A model generated the notes under the pieces. The model was given only the letters and a program-made list of their open reading frames with translations, made no database searches and was not told where the DNA came from. The position numbers were made by a program, and so were the translations under genes. Shown here piece by piece: positions 16,117 through 24,510 of a stretch of 64,000 nt of DNA; positions within the stretch are counted from its first letter, which is position 1, and the number at the start of each line of letters is the position of its first letter. This stretch comes from Acidimicrobiales bacterium (GTDB taxonomy: Bacteria; Actinomycetota; Acidimicrobiia; Acidimicrobiales; SZUA-35), in contig JANQPB010000029.1 in the NCBI GenBank assembly GCA_028285495.1, positions 1 to 64,000 of the forward strand. Reading direction: 5' to 3'.

Positions 16117-17351
16117 AGCTGCTGCTGTTCTGCCCCCATTTCCGCCCCGATCTGCACGCGGCCACGGGCGAGGTCATGACCCAACTGGTCGAGCAGCTGG
16201 GCTCCCGCGGCCACCACGTCACCGTCGTGACGTCCCTGCCCTGGTACCGGGGCCATCGGGTGGCCGAGGAGTGGCGAGGGCGGCCGTGGCGTCGGGAGCG
16301 GACCGAGTGGGGTGAGGTCATCCGGGTCTGGCCGTTCCCGACCGACAAGACCAACATCCCGGCCAGGGCGATCGGCTTCGGCGGCATGACCTCGGTGGCC
16401 ACCGCCCTCGCGCTGACGGTGAGCCGGCCGGACGTGGTCATGGCCATGTCGCCGCCGGTCTTCCTCGGCGACGCCGCCTGGCTGCTGGCCAGGCGATGGC
16501 GAGTCCCGTTCGTGCTCAACCTGCAGGACATCTTCCCCGACATCGCCGTCGAGCTCGGTGCCCTCAACAGCGAGCGGGTGCTCGGCGTGGCCAGGCGTCA
16601 CGAGCGGTCGTTGTACCGGCGGGCCGATGCCATCACCGTGCTCTCCGAGGACCAGGCCCGCAACGTCCGCTCCAAGCTCGACCGGGACACGCCGGACCGG
16701 ATCACCGTCATCCGCAACTTCGTCGATCTCGACCGGATCGCCCCGACGGGGCGGGACAACGAGTACCGCCGCCGCCACGGCCTGGCCGGCAAGACCGTGG
16801 TGATGTACTCGGGCAACGTCGGCCTGTCCCAGTCGTTCGAGCTGATGCGTCACGCCGCCGACCGCAACGCCGCCGATCCCGACCTCGTCTTCGTCATCAA
16901 CGGCGAGGGCGCGGCACGACCGTCGATCGACCGCTGGGCCGCCACCCGCGACAACGTCCTGGTCGTCGACTTCGGGCCGAGGAGTGAGGTGGCCACGATC
17001 CTCGGCGCCGCCGATCTGCACCTGATCCTCCTGCGGAGCGGCCTGGCCCGTTCGAGCACACCATCGAAGTTCTATGGCATCCTCGCCGCCGGTCGGCCCG
17101 TCCTGGCCTCGATCGACGAGGGCAGCGAGGTGGCGTCGGTCGTCAAGGAGGCCGACGTCGGGCTGGCGGTCCCGCCGGACGACCCCTGGGCGTTCACCCA
17201 GGCCCTCGACCAGCTCCTGGCCGACCCGGACGAGCTGGTGGCGATGGGGGAGCGGGCCAGGGCCCATGCCGCCTCGTGTCTGACCGCCGACGCCCAGGCG
17301 GAGGCCTACGACGAGCTGTTCGAGCGCCTGGTTGCGTCACCACGGCACTGA
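16113..17351 (+). CDS. WbuB-like glycosyltransferase family 4
   Basis: 412 residues. The N-terminus KLLLFCPHFRPDLHAATGEV and the following EQLGSRGHHVTVVTSLPWY are typical of WbuB-type enzymes that add amino- or deoxysugars to lipid-linked glycans. Other landmarks are LNLQDIFPDIAVELGAL, the donor domain VVMYSGNVGLSQSFELM, and TPSKFYGILAAGRPVLASID. It is translationally coupled to the preceding glycosyltransferase through GTGA. A short hairpin follows its stop, so it probably ends the operon. Sugar specificity is not predictable by eye. Confidence 0.85.
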   Translation: MKLLLFCPHFRPDLHAATGEVMTQLVEQLGSRGHHVTVVTSLPWYRGHRVAEEWRGRPWRRERTEWGEVIRVWPFPTDKTNIPARAIGFGGMTSVATALALTVSRPDVVMAMSPPVFLGDAAWLLARRWRVPFVLNLQDIFPDIAVELGALNSERVLGVARRHERSLYRRADAITVLSEDQARNVRSKLDRDTPDRITVIRNFVDLDRIAPTGRDNEYRRRHGLAGKTVVMYSGNVGLSQSFELMRHAADRNAADPDLVFVINGEGAARPSIDRWAATRDNVLVVDFGPRSEVATILGAADLHLILLRSGLARSSTPSKFYGILAAGRPVLASIDEGSEVASVVKEADVGLAVPPDDPWAFTQALDQLLADPDELVAMGERARAHAASCLTADAQAEAYDELFERLVASPRH

Positions 17352-17358
17352 CGTGCCC

Positions 17359-17376
17359 GGCACAAGTCATTGTGCC
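17359..17376 (+). terminator. Short hairpin after glycosyltransferase operon
   Basis: A perfect 7-bp stem GGCACAA / TTGTGCC with a 4-nt loop (GTCA) lies 8 nt after the stop at 17351. There is no U-tract. It may also protect the 3' end. Confidence 0.4.
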
Positions 17377-17465
17377 CAGAGCGACACGGATAGGCCGGCG
17401 GGATCATGGAATCGCGATGGAATCCTGCTGTACTTGTTCCCTCGTCGAAACCAGGCAAGGGAGCC

Positions 17466-17939
17466 ATGAGTCGACCGGTTGCAGTGATCGTCAGCGGGTA
17501 CTTCAGCCCGCTCCACGTCGGACACCTCGACATGATCGAGGCGGCGGCCGCGCTCGGCGACAAGCTGGTCGTGATCGTGAACAACAACGAGCAGCAGATC
17601 GCCAAGAAGGGCAAGCTGATCATCGATCAGTCCGACCGGCTCCGGCTCGTCGAGGCACTGCGGGTCGTCGACGAGGCCATCATCGCCGTCGACGACGATC
17701 GCACGGTCTCGGCCTCCCTGCAGGCGGTGGCCGAGTCCCACCCCGACCACGACCTGATCTTCGCCAACGGCGGTGACCGCCGGCCGGAATTCGTTCCCGA
17801 GTCGGAGGTCTGCCGACAGCACGGGATCGACCTGGTGTTCGGCGTCGGCGGCGAGGACAAGGCCGACTCCTCGACCAGGATCAACATGGAGCTCGGCGTG
17901 GAGTCCGAGGCCTCGGCCCTCCCGTCCGCCTCGTCCTGA
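17466..17939 (+). CDS. Cytidylyltransferase-like nucleotidyltransferase
   Basis: 157 residues. SGYFSPLHVGHLDMIEAA contains the H-x-G-H nucleotide-binding motif, and DKADSSTRINMELG is the C-terminal S-S-T-R-I counterpart of ISSTxI. These enzymes couple CTP or ATP to a phosphorylated alcohol or sugar (glycerol-3-phosphate cytidylyltransferase, RfaE/HldE C-domain and similar). Its place after ugd, the decarboxylase and three glycosyltransferases suggests it activates a glycan precursor such as glycerol phosphate; that role is inference. ATG 17466 has an AAGGGAG Shine-Dalgarno. Confidence 0.8.
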   Translation: MSRPVAVIVSGYFSPLHVGHLDMIEAAAALGDKLVVIVNNNEQQIAKKGKLIIDQSDRLRLVEALRVVDEAIIAVDDDRTVSASLQAVAESHPDHDLIFANGGDRRPEFVPESEVCRQHGIDLVFGVGGEDKADSSTRINMELGVESEASALPSASS

Positions 17940-17960
17940 CGTCGGCGGCGTCCGCCGACG
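17940..17960. terminator. Perfect hairpin between convergent genes
   Basis: Nine-base arms CGTCGGCGG (17940-17948) and CCGCCGACG (17952-17960) with a 3-nt loop immediately follow the nucleotidyltransferase stop and face the end of the helicase gene. Confidence 0.6.
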
Positions 17961-17989
17961 CCGGGCCCGGTGTGAGGCCGGCGTCCGAC

Positions 17990-20473
17990 TCAGATGCTGA
18001 ACGCCTCGACCCAGTCGACGACCGCTCGGCCCTCCTCGTTCGAGCGGTCGCGATCGACGCGACCCTCGATCCGCCAGGCGTCGACGCCGTCGGGGTCGTG
18101 GAGGATCTGGGTGGCCAGCCCACTCGGGGCGTCGTACTCGAAGTAGCCCGGGCCTCGGGCCTCGGCGTCGACCACGATGGCGTCGAACTCGTCCCAGTAG
18201 TCGTCGAGCTCCGACGGGTCGGCCCCCTCGGGCAGCTCGCCATGGCGCCCGGTGGCCAGCAAGGTCACCCAGCGGAACAGCTCGTTGCGGACCATCACCC
18301 GGAACGCCCGGTGGTTGGCGGTGATGTCGTCGATCTCGGGCGGCAGCGGCGCTGCGCCGTCGGCCTCGACCCCGCCGTCTGACGACGTGAGGCGCTCCCA
18401 CTCGTCGATCAGGCTCGAGTCGACCTGGCGGACGACGGCGCCGAGCCACTCGACGATGTCGTCGAGGTCGTCGCTCTTGGCGTCGTCCGGGATCGTCTGG
18501 ATCAGCGCCTTGTAGCAGTCCGAGAGGTAGCGAAGCACCACCCCCTCGGAGCGCTTGAGCCCGTAGTGGTTCACGAACTCCTTGAACCCCATCGCCCGCT
18601 CGAGCAGGTCGCGCACGATCGACTTGGGTCGCACGTTGTCGCCGGCCACCCACGGGTGATGTGACCGGAAGGCGTCGAAGCTGGCGTACAACCGCTCGGC
18701 CTCGGGCTTCGGGGCCTCGACCTCGGCCAGGCCCTCCATCCGCTCCTCGTACTCGACCCCGCGAGCCTTGAGGTCAGACAGCAGCTCGGTCTTGGCCCGG
18801 TCGATCTGGGCGGCGATGATCACGCCGGGCGATTCGAGCACCGATTCGATCGTGGTCAGGGCCGACAGGGCATAGCCGGGGTCGTCCGGGTCGAGCTGGT
18901 CGATGGCCTCGATCGCCCACAGCGACAGGGGCTGGTGCAGGGCGAACTCGTCCTGCAGGTCGAAGTTGACCCGGACCAGGCGGCCCTCGTCGTCCGGCTC
19001 GTCGAGGATCTCGAGCAGGTCGGCCTCGAGCAGCGACCGGTAGATGGCGATCGAGCGGCGGATGTGGTTGCGCTGACGCTTGCGGGTCTCGTGGTTGTCC
19101 TGCAGGAGGCCTCGCAGGGCCCCGCAGCCGTCGCCCGGTCGGTCGAGCAGGCTCAGCACCATCTGGTGGTTGACCCGGAACGACGACGTCAGCGGTTCCG
19201 GCTGGCCGTTGACCAGCTTGGTGAACGTGTCCTCGGTCCAGTGGGCGTACCCTCGCTCCGGCGGCTTCTTCTTGACCGCCTTCTTCCTCTTCTTGGGGTC
19301 GGCGGCGGCCTTCTCGTCGGCCCGGAGGTTCTCGACCACGTGGGTCGGGGCCTGGACCCAGACGTGGCCGATGTCGTCGAAGCCCTTGCGGCCGGCCCGG
19401 CCGGCGATCTGGGCGAACTCGCGGTTGGTGAGGATCCTGGTCTCGTTGCCGTCGTACTTGCACAGCTGGGTGAACAGCACCGACCGGATCGGCACGTTGA
19501 CCCCGACGCCGAGCGTGTCGGTGCCGCAGATGATCTTCAGCAGCCCCTCCTGGGCCAGCTTCTCGACCAGGAGCCGGTACTTGGGCAGCAGGCCGGCGTG
19601 GTGCACGCCGACGCCGCCGAGCACGTAGCGGCGGAGGTCCTTGCCGACGGGGGAGTCGAAGCGGAACCCGCCGATCGTCTCCTTGACCGCCTCCTTCTCG
19701 TCCTTGGTGAGCGGGTCGAGCGACAGGTACCCCTGGGCCGCCTCGGTGGCCTCCCGCTGGGTGAAGTGGACGAGGTAGATCGGGGCCAGGCCGTCGTCGA
19801 GCAGGGCCGAGACCGAGCTGTGCAGGGTGGTGGTCCGGTACTCGAACTCGAGCGGCACGGGGCGGTCGGACGAGTGGACGAGCACGGTCGGCCGCCCGGT
19901 CCTCGCCGTCAGGTCCTCCTCGAAGAACGCGGTGTTGCCGAGCGTGGCCGACATCAACAGGAACTGGGTGTCACCCAGCTCCAGCAGCGGTACCTGCCAG
20001 GCCCAGCCCCGCTGGGGGTCGGCGTAGTAGTGGAACTCGTCGACGATGACCACGTCGGCGTCGCTGTGGCGACCGTCCCGCAGGGCCCGGTTGGCCAGGA
20101 TCTCCGCCGTGCAGCAGATGATCGGAGCGTCGGGGTTGATGCTGGCGTCGCCGGTGACCATGCCGACGAGGTCGGCGCCGAAGTCTCGGCGGAGGGCGAA
20201 GAACTTCTCCGACACGAGCGCCTTGATCGGTGCGGTGTAGACGCTGCGGCGGTCGTTGGCCAGGGCCGCGAAATGGGCGGCGGCGGCGACCAGCGACTTC
20301 CCAGAGCCGGTCGGGGTGTTGAGGATCACGTGGTTGCCGTCGAGCAGCTCGAGGATCGCCTCCTCCTGGGCCGGGTACAGCTCGATGCCCTGGGTGGCGA
20401 CGAAGTCGACGAAGCCGTCGAGCAACTCGTCGGCGTCCGGGTGCCCGCCGGACGGCAGGTGGTCGGTCAGCAA
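17990..20473 (-). CDS. DEAD/DEAH-box RNA helicase with C-terminal DUF3516
   Basis: About 827 residues. The N-terminal superfamily 2 core has a Q-motif-like YPAQEEAI, Walker A TPTGSGKS (53-60), the Walker B box DEFH (145-148), an LLMSAT motif, and motif VI in the QIAGRAGRKG segment. A Lys-rich insert (KKRKKAVKKKPP) and the large alpha-helical DUF3516 region follow. Related actinobacterial helicases are placed near the Mtr4/Ski2-like group, so RNA unwinding or decay is likely. A TTG at 20473 with GGGCGG upstream is the best start just after cofE ends; no ATG or GTG fits the gap. Probably co-transcribed with cofE. Confidence 0.88.
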   Translation of the reverse strand: MLTDHLPSGGHPDADELLDGFVDFVATQGIELYPAQEEAILELLDGNHVILNTPTGSGKSLVAAAAHFAALANDRRSVYTAPIKALVSEKFFALRRDFGADLVGMVTGDASINPDAPIICCTAEILANRALRDGRHSDADVVIVDEFHYYADPQRGWAWQVPLLELGDTQFLLMSATLGNTAFFEEDLTARTGRPTVLVHSSDRPVPLEFEYRTTTLHSSVSALLDDGLAPIYLVHFTQREATEAAQGYLSLDPLTKDEKEAVKETIGGFRFDSPVGKDLRRYVLGGVGVHHAGLLPKYRLLVEKLAQEGLLKIICGTDTLGVGVNVPIRSVLFTQLCKYDGNETRILTNREFAQIAGRAGRKGFDDIGHVWVQAPTHVVENLRADEKAAADPKKRKKAVKKKPPERGYAHWTEDTFTKLVNGQPEPLTSSFRVNHQMVLSLLDRPGDGCGALRGLLQDNHETRKRQRNHIRRSIAIYRSLLEADLLEILDEPDDEGRLVRVNFDLQDEFALHQPLSLWAIEAIDQLDPDDPGYALSALTTIESVLESPGVIIAAQIDRAKTELLSDLKARGVEYEERMEGLAEVEAPKPEAERLYASFDAFRSHHPWVAGDNVRPKSIVRDLLERAMGFKEFVNHYGLKRSEGVVLRYLSDCYKALIQTIPDDAKSDDLDDIVEWLGAVVRQVDSSLIDEWERLTSSDGGVEADGAAPLPPEIDDITANHRAFRVMVRNELFRWVTLLATGRHGELPEGADPSELDDYWDEFDAIVVDAEARGPGYFEYDAPSGLATQILHDPDGVDAWRIEGRVDRDRSNEEGRAVVDWVEAFSI

Positions 20474-20486
20474 CGCGGGCCGCCCG

Positions 20487-21206
20487 TCACCGGAACAGGT
20501 CCTCGCTCGGGTCGCGCACGATGTCGTCGGCCACCGAGCCCTCGCCGAAGAAGGACTCGTCGACGCCCCGGATGAGGGCGACGGCGATGCCGGTCGCCTT
20601 GCCCCGGACCAGCTCGGCCGCCCCGGCCAGCTCGTCGACGATGCAGACCTCGGTGACCTGCAGCTCCCGACCGACGGCGTCGTCGGTCCCCCGCAGGTCG
20701 AGGATCGGCTTGATCCCCGCGCAGCCGATGGCAACGTCGGTCAGGCCCCGTCGCCACGGCCGGCCGAACGTGTCGGCCACGATCACCGCGACCTCGACCC
20801 CAGCCCGACCCCGGACGGCGTCGCGGATCCGACGGGCCGACCGGTCGGAGTCCTCGGGCAGGAGGGCGGCGATGTCGGGCTCGACGTTGGACCGGTCGAT
20901 GCCGGCCGACGCGCAGACGAACCCGTGCTTGGTCTCGCTGATGATCAGGTCACCCCGGCGCCGGACCACCCGAACCGACTCCTGCAGCACGAGCGGCTTG
21001 TGGGACTGCGGATCGTCCGGGTCGACCCGAACCAGCTGGTCCTCGGCCTTGGAGATCACCTTCTGGCTGATGACCAGCACGTCACGGTCGGCCAGGCCGA
21101 CGCCATCGGCCCCCCGGCAGGCGTCGATCACCATCCCGGCCAGGTCGTCGCCTGGTCGGATCTCCGGCAGGCCGGGGACGGGGAGGATCTGCAGGGGGCC
21201 GGGCAT
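20487..21206 (-). CDS. cofE: Coenzyme F420-0:L-glutamate ligase
   Basis: 239 residues. GTP-dependent addition of L-glutamate to F420-0 (the FbiB N-terminal activity of mycobacteria). Signature segments are DRDVLVISQKVISKAEDQLV, ETKHGFVCASAGIDRSNVEP, ADTFGRPWRRGLTDVAIGCA and DELAGAAELVRGKATGIAVA. The mycobacterial C-terminal nitroreductase-like domain is absent, so this is the short CofE form. The ATG is 6 nt after a TAGGGT box (leaderless). The helicase gene starts 13 bp after its stop. cofD lies 3.3 kb away on the same strand, separated by a plus-strand cassette. Confidence 0.92.
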   Translation of the reverse strand: MPGPLQILPVPGLPEIRPGDDLAGMVIDACRGADGVGLADRDVLVISQKVISKAEDQLVRVDPDDPQSHKPLVLQESVRVVRRRGDLIISETKHGFVCASAGIDRSNVEPDIAALLPEDSDRSARRIRDAVRGRAGVEVAVIVADTFGRPWRRGLTDVAIGCAGIKPILDLRGTDDAVGRELQVTEVCIVDELAGAAELVRGKATGIAVALIRGVDESFFGEGSVADDIVRDPSEDLFR

Positions 21207-21212
21207 GGGCCA

Positions 21213-21218
21213 ACCCTA
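21213..21218 (-). promoter_or_regulatory. -10 box of leaderless cofE promoter
   Basis: TAGGGT on the minus strand ends 6 nt before the cofE ATG at 21206; no Shine-Dalgarno is present. Confidence 0.5.
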
Positions 21219-21344
21219 CCGGCTGCGACCGACCGGCCCGGAAGGCGGCCGGCCAACCCGCGGCGGCCGCTGGTGGGGCCGATCTTCCATCGTGAGGCGA
21301 CTTCTCACGCCTGGGGTTCGAAGGCTCAGCGAAAGGAGCAGACG

Positions 21345-22091
21345 ATGCAGACAACGAGCACTTCGACCGGTCGGATCCATCCGACCATCCAGACCCGGGT
21401 CGCCCTGGTGGTGATCCTCGTGGCCGCCGCCCTGGCCCTCGCCGGGGTGGTCGCCGCAGCCCGAAGCGACACCGACCGCTCGGCCGGTCCACCGGGCGAC
21501 GGGGGTGCGTCGGTGCCGGCGCTGACGATGCCGGCGAACCCCGGAGCCACCGGTCCGGCCGGGCCACCGATCGACGGTGTCGACGTGGCCGAGGACGGCA
21601 CCCGCTTCGTCTTCGACCAGAACGGTCCGTTGCTCGACGACGGCTACCCCGACTACGGCAACGGCTTCGTCACTCAGGGCTACCTCTACCCGGCGGGCAC
21701 CATCGGCGAGAGCGACGGCGTCCTCGCCGACGGCTCGCCCGAGTTCCCCGACCTGGTCATCGGCAACTGGACGTGCTGGGGCTACTTCGTCGGCGACGGC
21801 GCCGACACCACCGACGGCCCGTGGGTCATCACCACCCAGGTGTTCGACTTCGACGTCGACCAGCCCGGGGCAACGACCATCATCACCGCCGGGATGGAGA
21901 CCCCGGCCGGCACCGGGCCGATCGCCAGGGCCATCACCGGCGGCACCGGCGCCTTCCGGGCCGCCGGCGGCCAGATGAGCCAGGAGACCCTCGGCCACAA
22001 CGTCTCGGAGGGCGTGAACGCGACCTTCGTGTTCGACCTGGTCGAGACCGACACCGACACCGACACCGACGACGAGGAGGACGAGCGATGA
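21345..22091 (+). CDS. Secreted dirigent/allene-oxide-cyclase-like barrel protein
   Basis: 248 residues with a GAAAGGAG Shine-Dalgarno. A signal/anchor helix (about residues 17-40) and a Pro/Gly linker precede a beta-rich domain. That domain ends in TGPIARAITGGTGAFRAAGG, the glycine-rich motif typical of dirigent and allene-oxide-cyclase-like eight-stranded barrels. Such barrels bind hydrophobic small molecules or steer radical coupling. A short acidic tail follows. Its stop overlaps the start of a methyltransferase gene (ATGA), and a P450 follows. The intergenic region upstream holds GTGAG-N7-CTCAC (21292-21308), a possible operator. The fold assignment is by motif only. Confidence 0.65.
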   Translation: MQTTSTSTGRIHPTIQTRVALVVILVAAALALAGVVAAARSDTDRSAGPPGDGGASVPALTMPANPGATGPAGPPIDGVDVAEDGTRFVFDQNGPLLDDGYPDYGNGFVTQGYLYPAGTIGESDGVLADGSPEFPDLVIGNWTCWGYFVGDGADTTDGPWVITTQVFDFDVDQPGATTIITAGMETPAGTGPIARAITGGTGAFRAAGGQMSQETLGHNVSEGVNATFVFDLVETDTDTDTDDEEDER

Positions 22092-23212
22092 GCGAGGCGA
22101 CCATGATCCCCACCCCGACCGCCGACCTGGACAACGAGGCCGGCACGGTCCCTGAGCCGACCACCACCGGCCTCGACGAGCGGCTGTTCGAGGCCGCCGT
22201 CGGCACCCTCGAGCTGCTGTCGATCCACCTCGGCCGCCGGCTCGGGCTCTACGAGCACCTGGCCGAGGCCGGCACGGTCGCCGAGCTGGCCGACCGGGCC
22301 GGCATCGATCCCCGCTACGCCAGGGAGTGGCTGGAGCAGCAGGCCGTCGCCGGCCTGATCCGCACCGACGCCACCGTCGCCGAGTGGGATCGCCGTGCCT
22401 ACTGGCTCGACGATGAGCAGCGAGCGGTGCTGGTCGAGGCCGAGGACCCGGCCCACGTCTCGCCCTTCGCCGAGATGGTGGTCGGCATCGCCAACGCCAT
22501 CGGCGACGTCGAGGCCGCCTACCGCACCGGCGGCGGTGTCCCCTACACCACCTACGGCAAGGCGTTCCGGGACGGTCAGGCGGCGATCAACCGCCCGGCC
22601 TACGCCTCGGAGCTGGCCGACTGGGTCGAGGCCGCCCCCGAGCTGGCCGAGCGGCTGCGCGCTGGTGGGCGGATCGTCGACGTCGGCTGCGGCGGCGGGT
22701 GGTCGACGATCGCCCTGGCCCGGGCCTTCCCCGACGCCGAGGTGGTCGGCATCGACGCCGACGCGGCCAGCATCGACGACGCCAGGGCCAACGCCGCCTC
22801 GACGGCACCGGACGTCGACGTCCGCTTCGAGCTGCTCGACGCAGCCGACCCGATCGAGGAGCGCGGCGCCGACCTGGTGTTGATCCTCGAGGCCCTGCAC
22901 GACATGGCCAGGCCGGCCGAGGCCCTCGGGACCGCACGTCGGATCCTGGCCGACGGCGGTGCGGTGCTCGTCGCCGACGAGAAGGTCAGCCCGACGTTCG
23001 TCGCCCCAGGCGACGAGCTCGAGCGGATGATGTACGGCTGGAGCGTCAGCCACTGCCTCCCCGTGGCGATGGCCGAGGAGCCGTCGGCCGCCATCGGCAC
23101 CGTGATCCGGCCGTCGACGGTCAAGGCGCTGGCCCGGGAGGCCGGGTTCGCCAGCACCGAGCTGTCCGACATCGATGCCGGCTTCTTCAACCTCTACGTG
23201 CTCCGACCCTGA
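22088..23212 (+). CDS. SAM-dependent methyltransferase
   Basis: 374 residues. An N-terminal winged-helix region (VGTLELLSIHLGRRLGLYEH, then VAELADRAGIDPRYAREWLE) is of the kind found in small-molecule O-methyltransferases. A class I Rossmann domain follows, with motif I IVDVGCGGGWSTIALA (about residues 196-211), an acidic GIDADAASIDDARANA and LILEALHDM. C-methylation and N-methylation cannot be excluded. It is translationally coupled to the barrel protein and 95 bp upstream of the P450 gene, suggesting shared tailoring of one metabolite. Confidence 0.85.
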   Translation: MSEATMIPTPTADLDNEAGTVPEPTTTGLDERLFEAAVGTLELLSIHLGRRLGLYEHLAEAGTVAELADRAGIDPRYAREWLEQQAVAGLIRTDATVAEWDRRAYWLDDEQRAVLVEAEDPAHVSPFAEMVVGIANAIGDVEAAYRTGGGVPYTTYGKAFRDGQAAINRPAYASELADWVEAAPELAERLRAGGRIVDVGCGGGWSTIALARAFPDAEVVGIDADAASIDDARANAASTAPDVDVRFELLDAADPIEERGADLVLILEALHDMARPAEALGTARRILADGGAVLVADEKVSPTFVAPGDELERMMYGWSVSHCLPVAMAEEPSAAIGTVIRPSTVKALAREAGFASTELSDIDAGFFNLYVLRP

Positions 23213-23294
23213 CCGGGGAGGAACGTGAGGACGGCGCCCGTGCCGCCGCCGGTCGATCCGGCGGCGGCATTCGCGTCGTGGCGGCACCGCCGAG

Positions 23295-23300
23295 TAGCGT
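23295..23300 (+). promoter_or_regulatory. -10 box of leaderless P450 promoter
   Basis: TAGCGT ends 7 nt before the ATG at 23308, so the P450 gene can be transcribed without the two upstream genes. Confidence 0.5.
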
Positions 23301-23307
23301 CGCGACC

Positions 23308-24510
23308 ATGGACCCGGTGACCGACTGGACAACGGACTTCGACATCACCGACGCCGACTACCAGAACGACCCCTACCCGGTCTGGGACGAGCTACGGGCC
23401 GGCTGTCCGGTGGCGACGTCCGACCGTCGGATCCGGACCGTGCTGCCCATCCGCTGGGACGACATCTCCGCCGTCGCCTATGACACCGAGCACTTCTCGT
23501 CCGTCGATGTCGGGACGCTGCCGGCGCCGAGCGGGACGAGCACCCTGGTCGCCCCGCCGATCACCTCGGACCCGCCGTTCCACACCGCAGCCAGACGGAT
23601 CCTGCTCCCGCACTTCAGCCCGGCGGCGACCGAGCGGGCCCGGCCCCACACCGAGGCCATCTGCCGTCGCCTGGTCGACGAGGTGGCCGACGCCGCAGCC
23701 GCCGGCGACGGGACGGTCGATGCGGCCGAGGCCTACGCCCAGCACATCCCGGTCGGCGTCATCGCCCACCTGCTCGGCATTCCGGACGACGACATCCCGA
23801 CGTTCCTCGACTGGGCCATCCGCATCTTCCAGAGCGGCGAACCGGCGATCATCCGGATCGCGACCAAGGAGATCCTGGCCTACTTCGCCGATCAGGTGGC
23901 ACAGCGCCGGGTCGAGCCGAGCGGCGATCTCATCAGTGCCCTCCTCGAGGCCGACCTCGACGGCTCGCCGCTGACCGACAAGCACCTGACCGGGACGTGC
24001 TTCCTGCTGCTGATGGCCGGGATCGACACGACCTGGTCCAGCATCGGCGCCGCCCTCTGGCACCTGGCCACCCACCACGACGACCGCGACCGGCTCGTCG
24101 CCGAGCCGGAGCTGCGACCGACCGCGATCGAGGAGCTGCTCCGGGCCTACGCACCGGTGACGATGGCCCGGATCGCAACCGACGACGCCGAGATCGGGGG
24201 TTGCCCGGTGCACGCCGGTGACAAGGTGCTGCTGCCGTTCCCCGCCGGCAACCGCGACCCCGAGAAGTTCGAACGACCGGACGAGGTGGTCATCGACCGC
24301 GAGCGCAACCGCCACTTCGCCTTCGGGATCGGCATCCATCGGTGCCTCGGCTCCAACCTGGCCAGGATGGAGATGCAGGTCGCGATCGACGCCTGGCTCG
24401 ACCGCTTCCCCGGCTTCACCATCGCCCCCGACACCGAGGTCCGCTGGGGCGGGACGCAGGTCCGCGGACCCCGCGCGTTGCCGGTCGTGCTGCAGCCGCC
24501 GACCGGCTAA
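23308..24510 (+). CDS. Cytochrome P450 monooxygenase
   Basis: 400 residues, soluble bacterial class I type. The I helix LLMAGIDTTWSSIG carries the oxygen-activating Asp-Thr pair. The E-x-x-R is in AIEELLRAY, and the heme-thiolate ligand is C346 in FAFGIGIHRCLGSNLARME. NDPYPVWDELRAGCPV at the N-terminus is typical of the CYP fold. It needs a ferredoxin partner not seen in the window. The substrate is unknown. Its TAA stop overlaps the stop of the convergent cofD gene by two bases. Confidence 0.93.
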   Translation: MDPVTDWTTDFDITDADYQNDPYPVWDELRAGCPVATSDRRIRTVLPIRWDDISAVAYDTEHFSSVDVGTLPAPSGTSTLVAPPITSDPPFHTAARRILLPHFSPAATERARPHTEAICRRLVDEVADAAAAGDGTVDAAEAYAQHIPVGVIAHLLGIPDDDIPTFLDWAIRIFQSGEPAIIRIATKEILAYFADQVAQRRVEPSGDLISALLEADLDGSPLTDKHLTGTCFLLLMAGIDTTWSSIGAALWHLATHHDDRDRLVAEPELRPTAIEELLRAYAPVTMARIATDDAEIGGCPVHAGDKVLLPFPAGNRDPEKFERPDEVVIDRERNRHFAFGIGIHRCLGSNLARMEMQVAIDAWLDRFPGFTIAPDTEVRWGGTQVRGPRALPVVLQPPTG

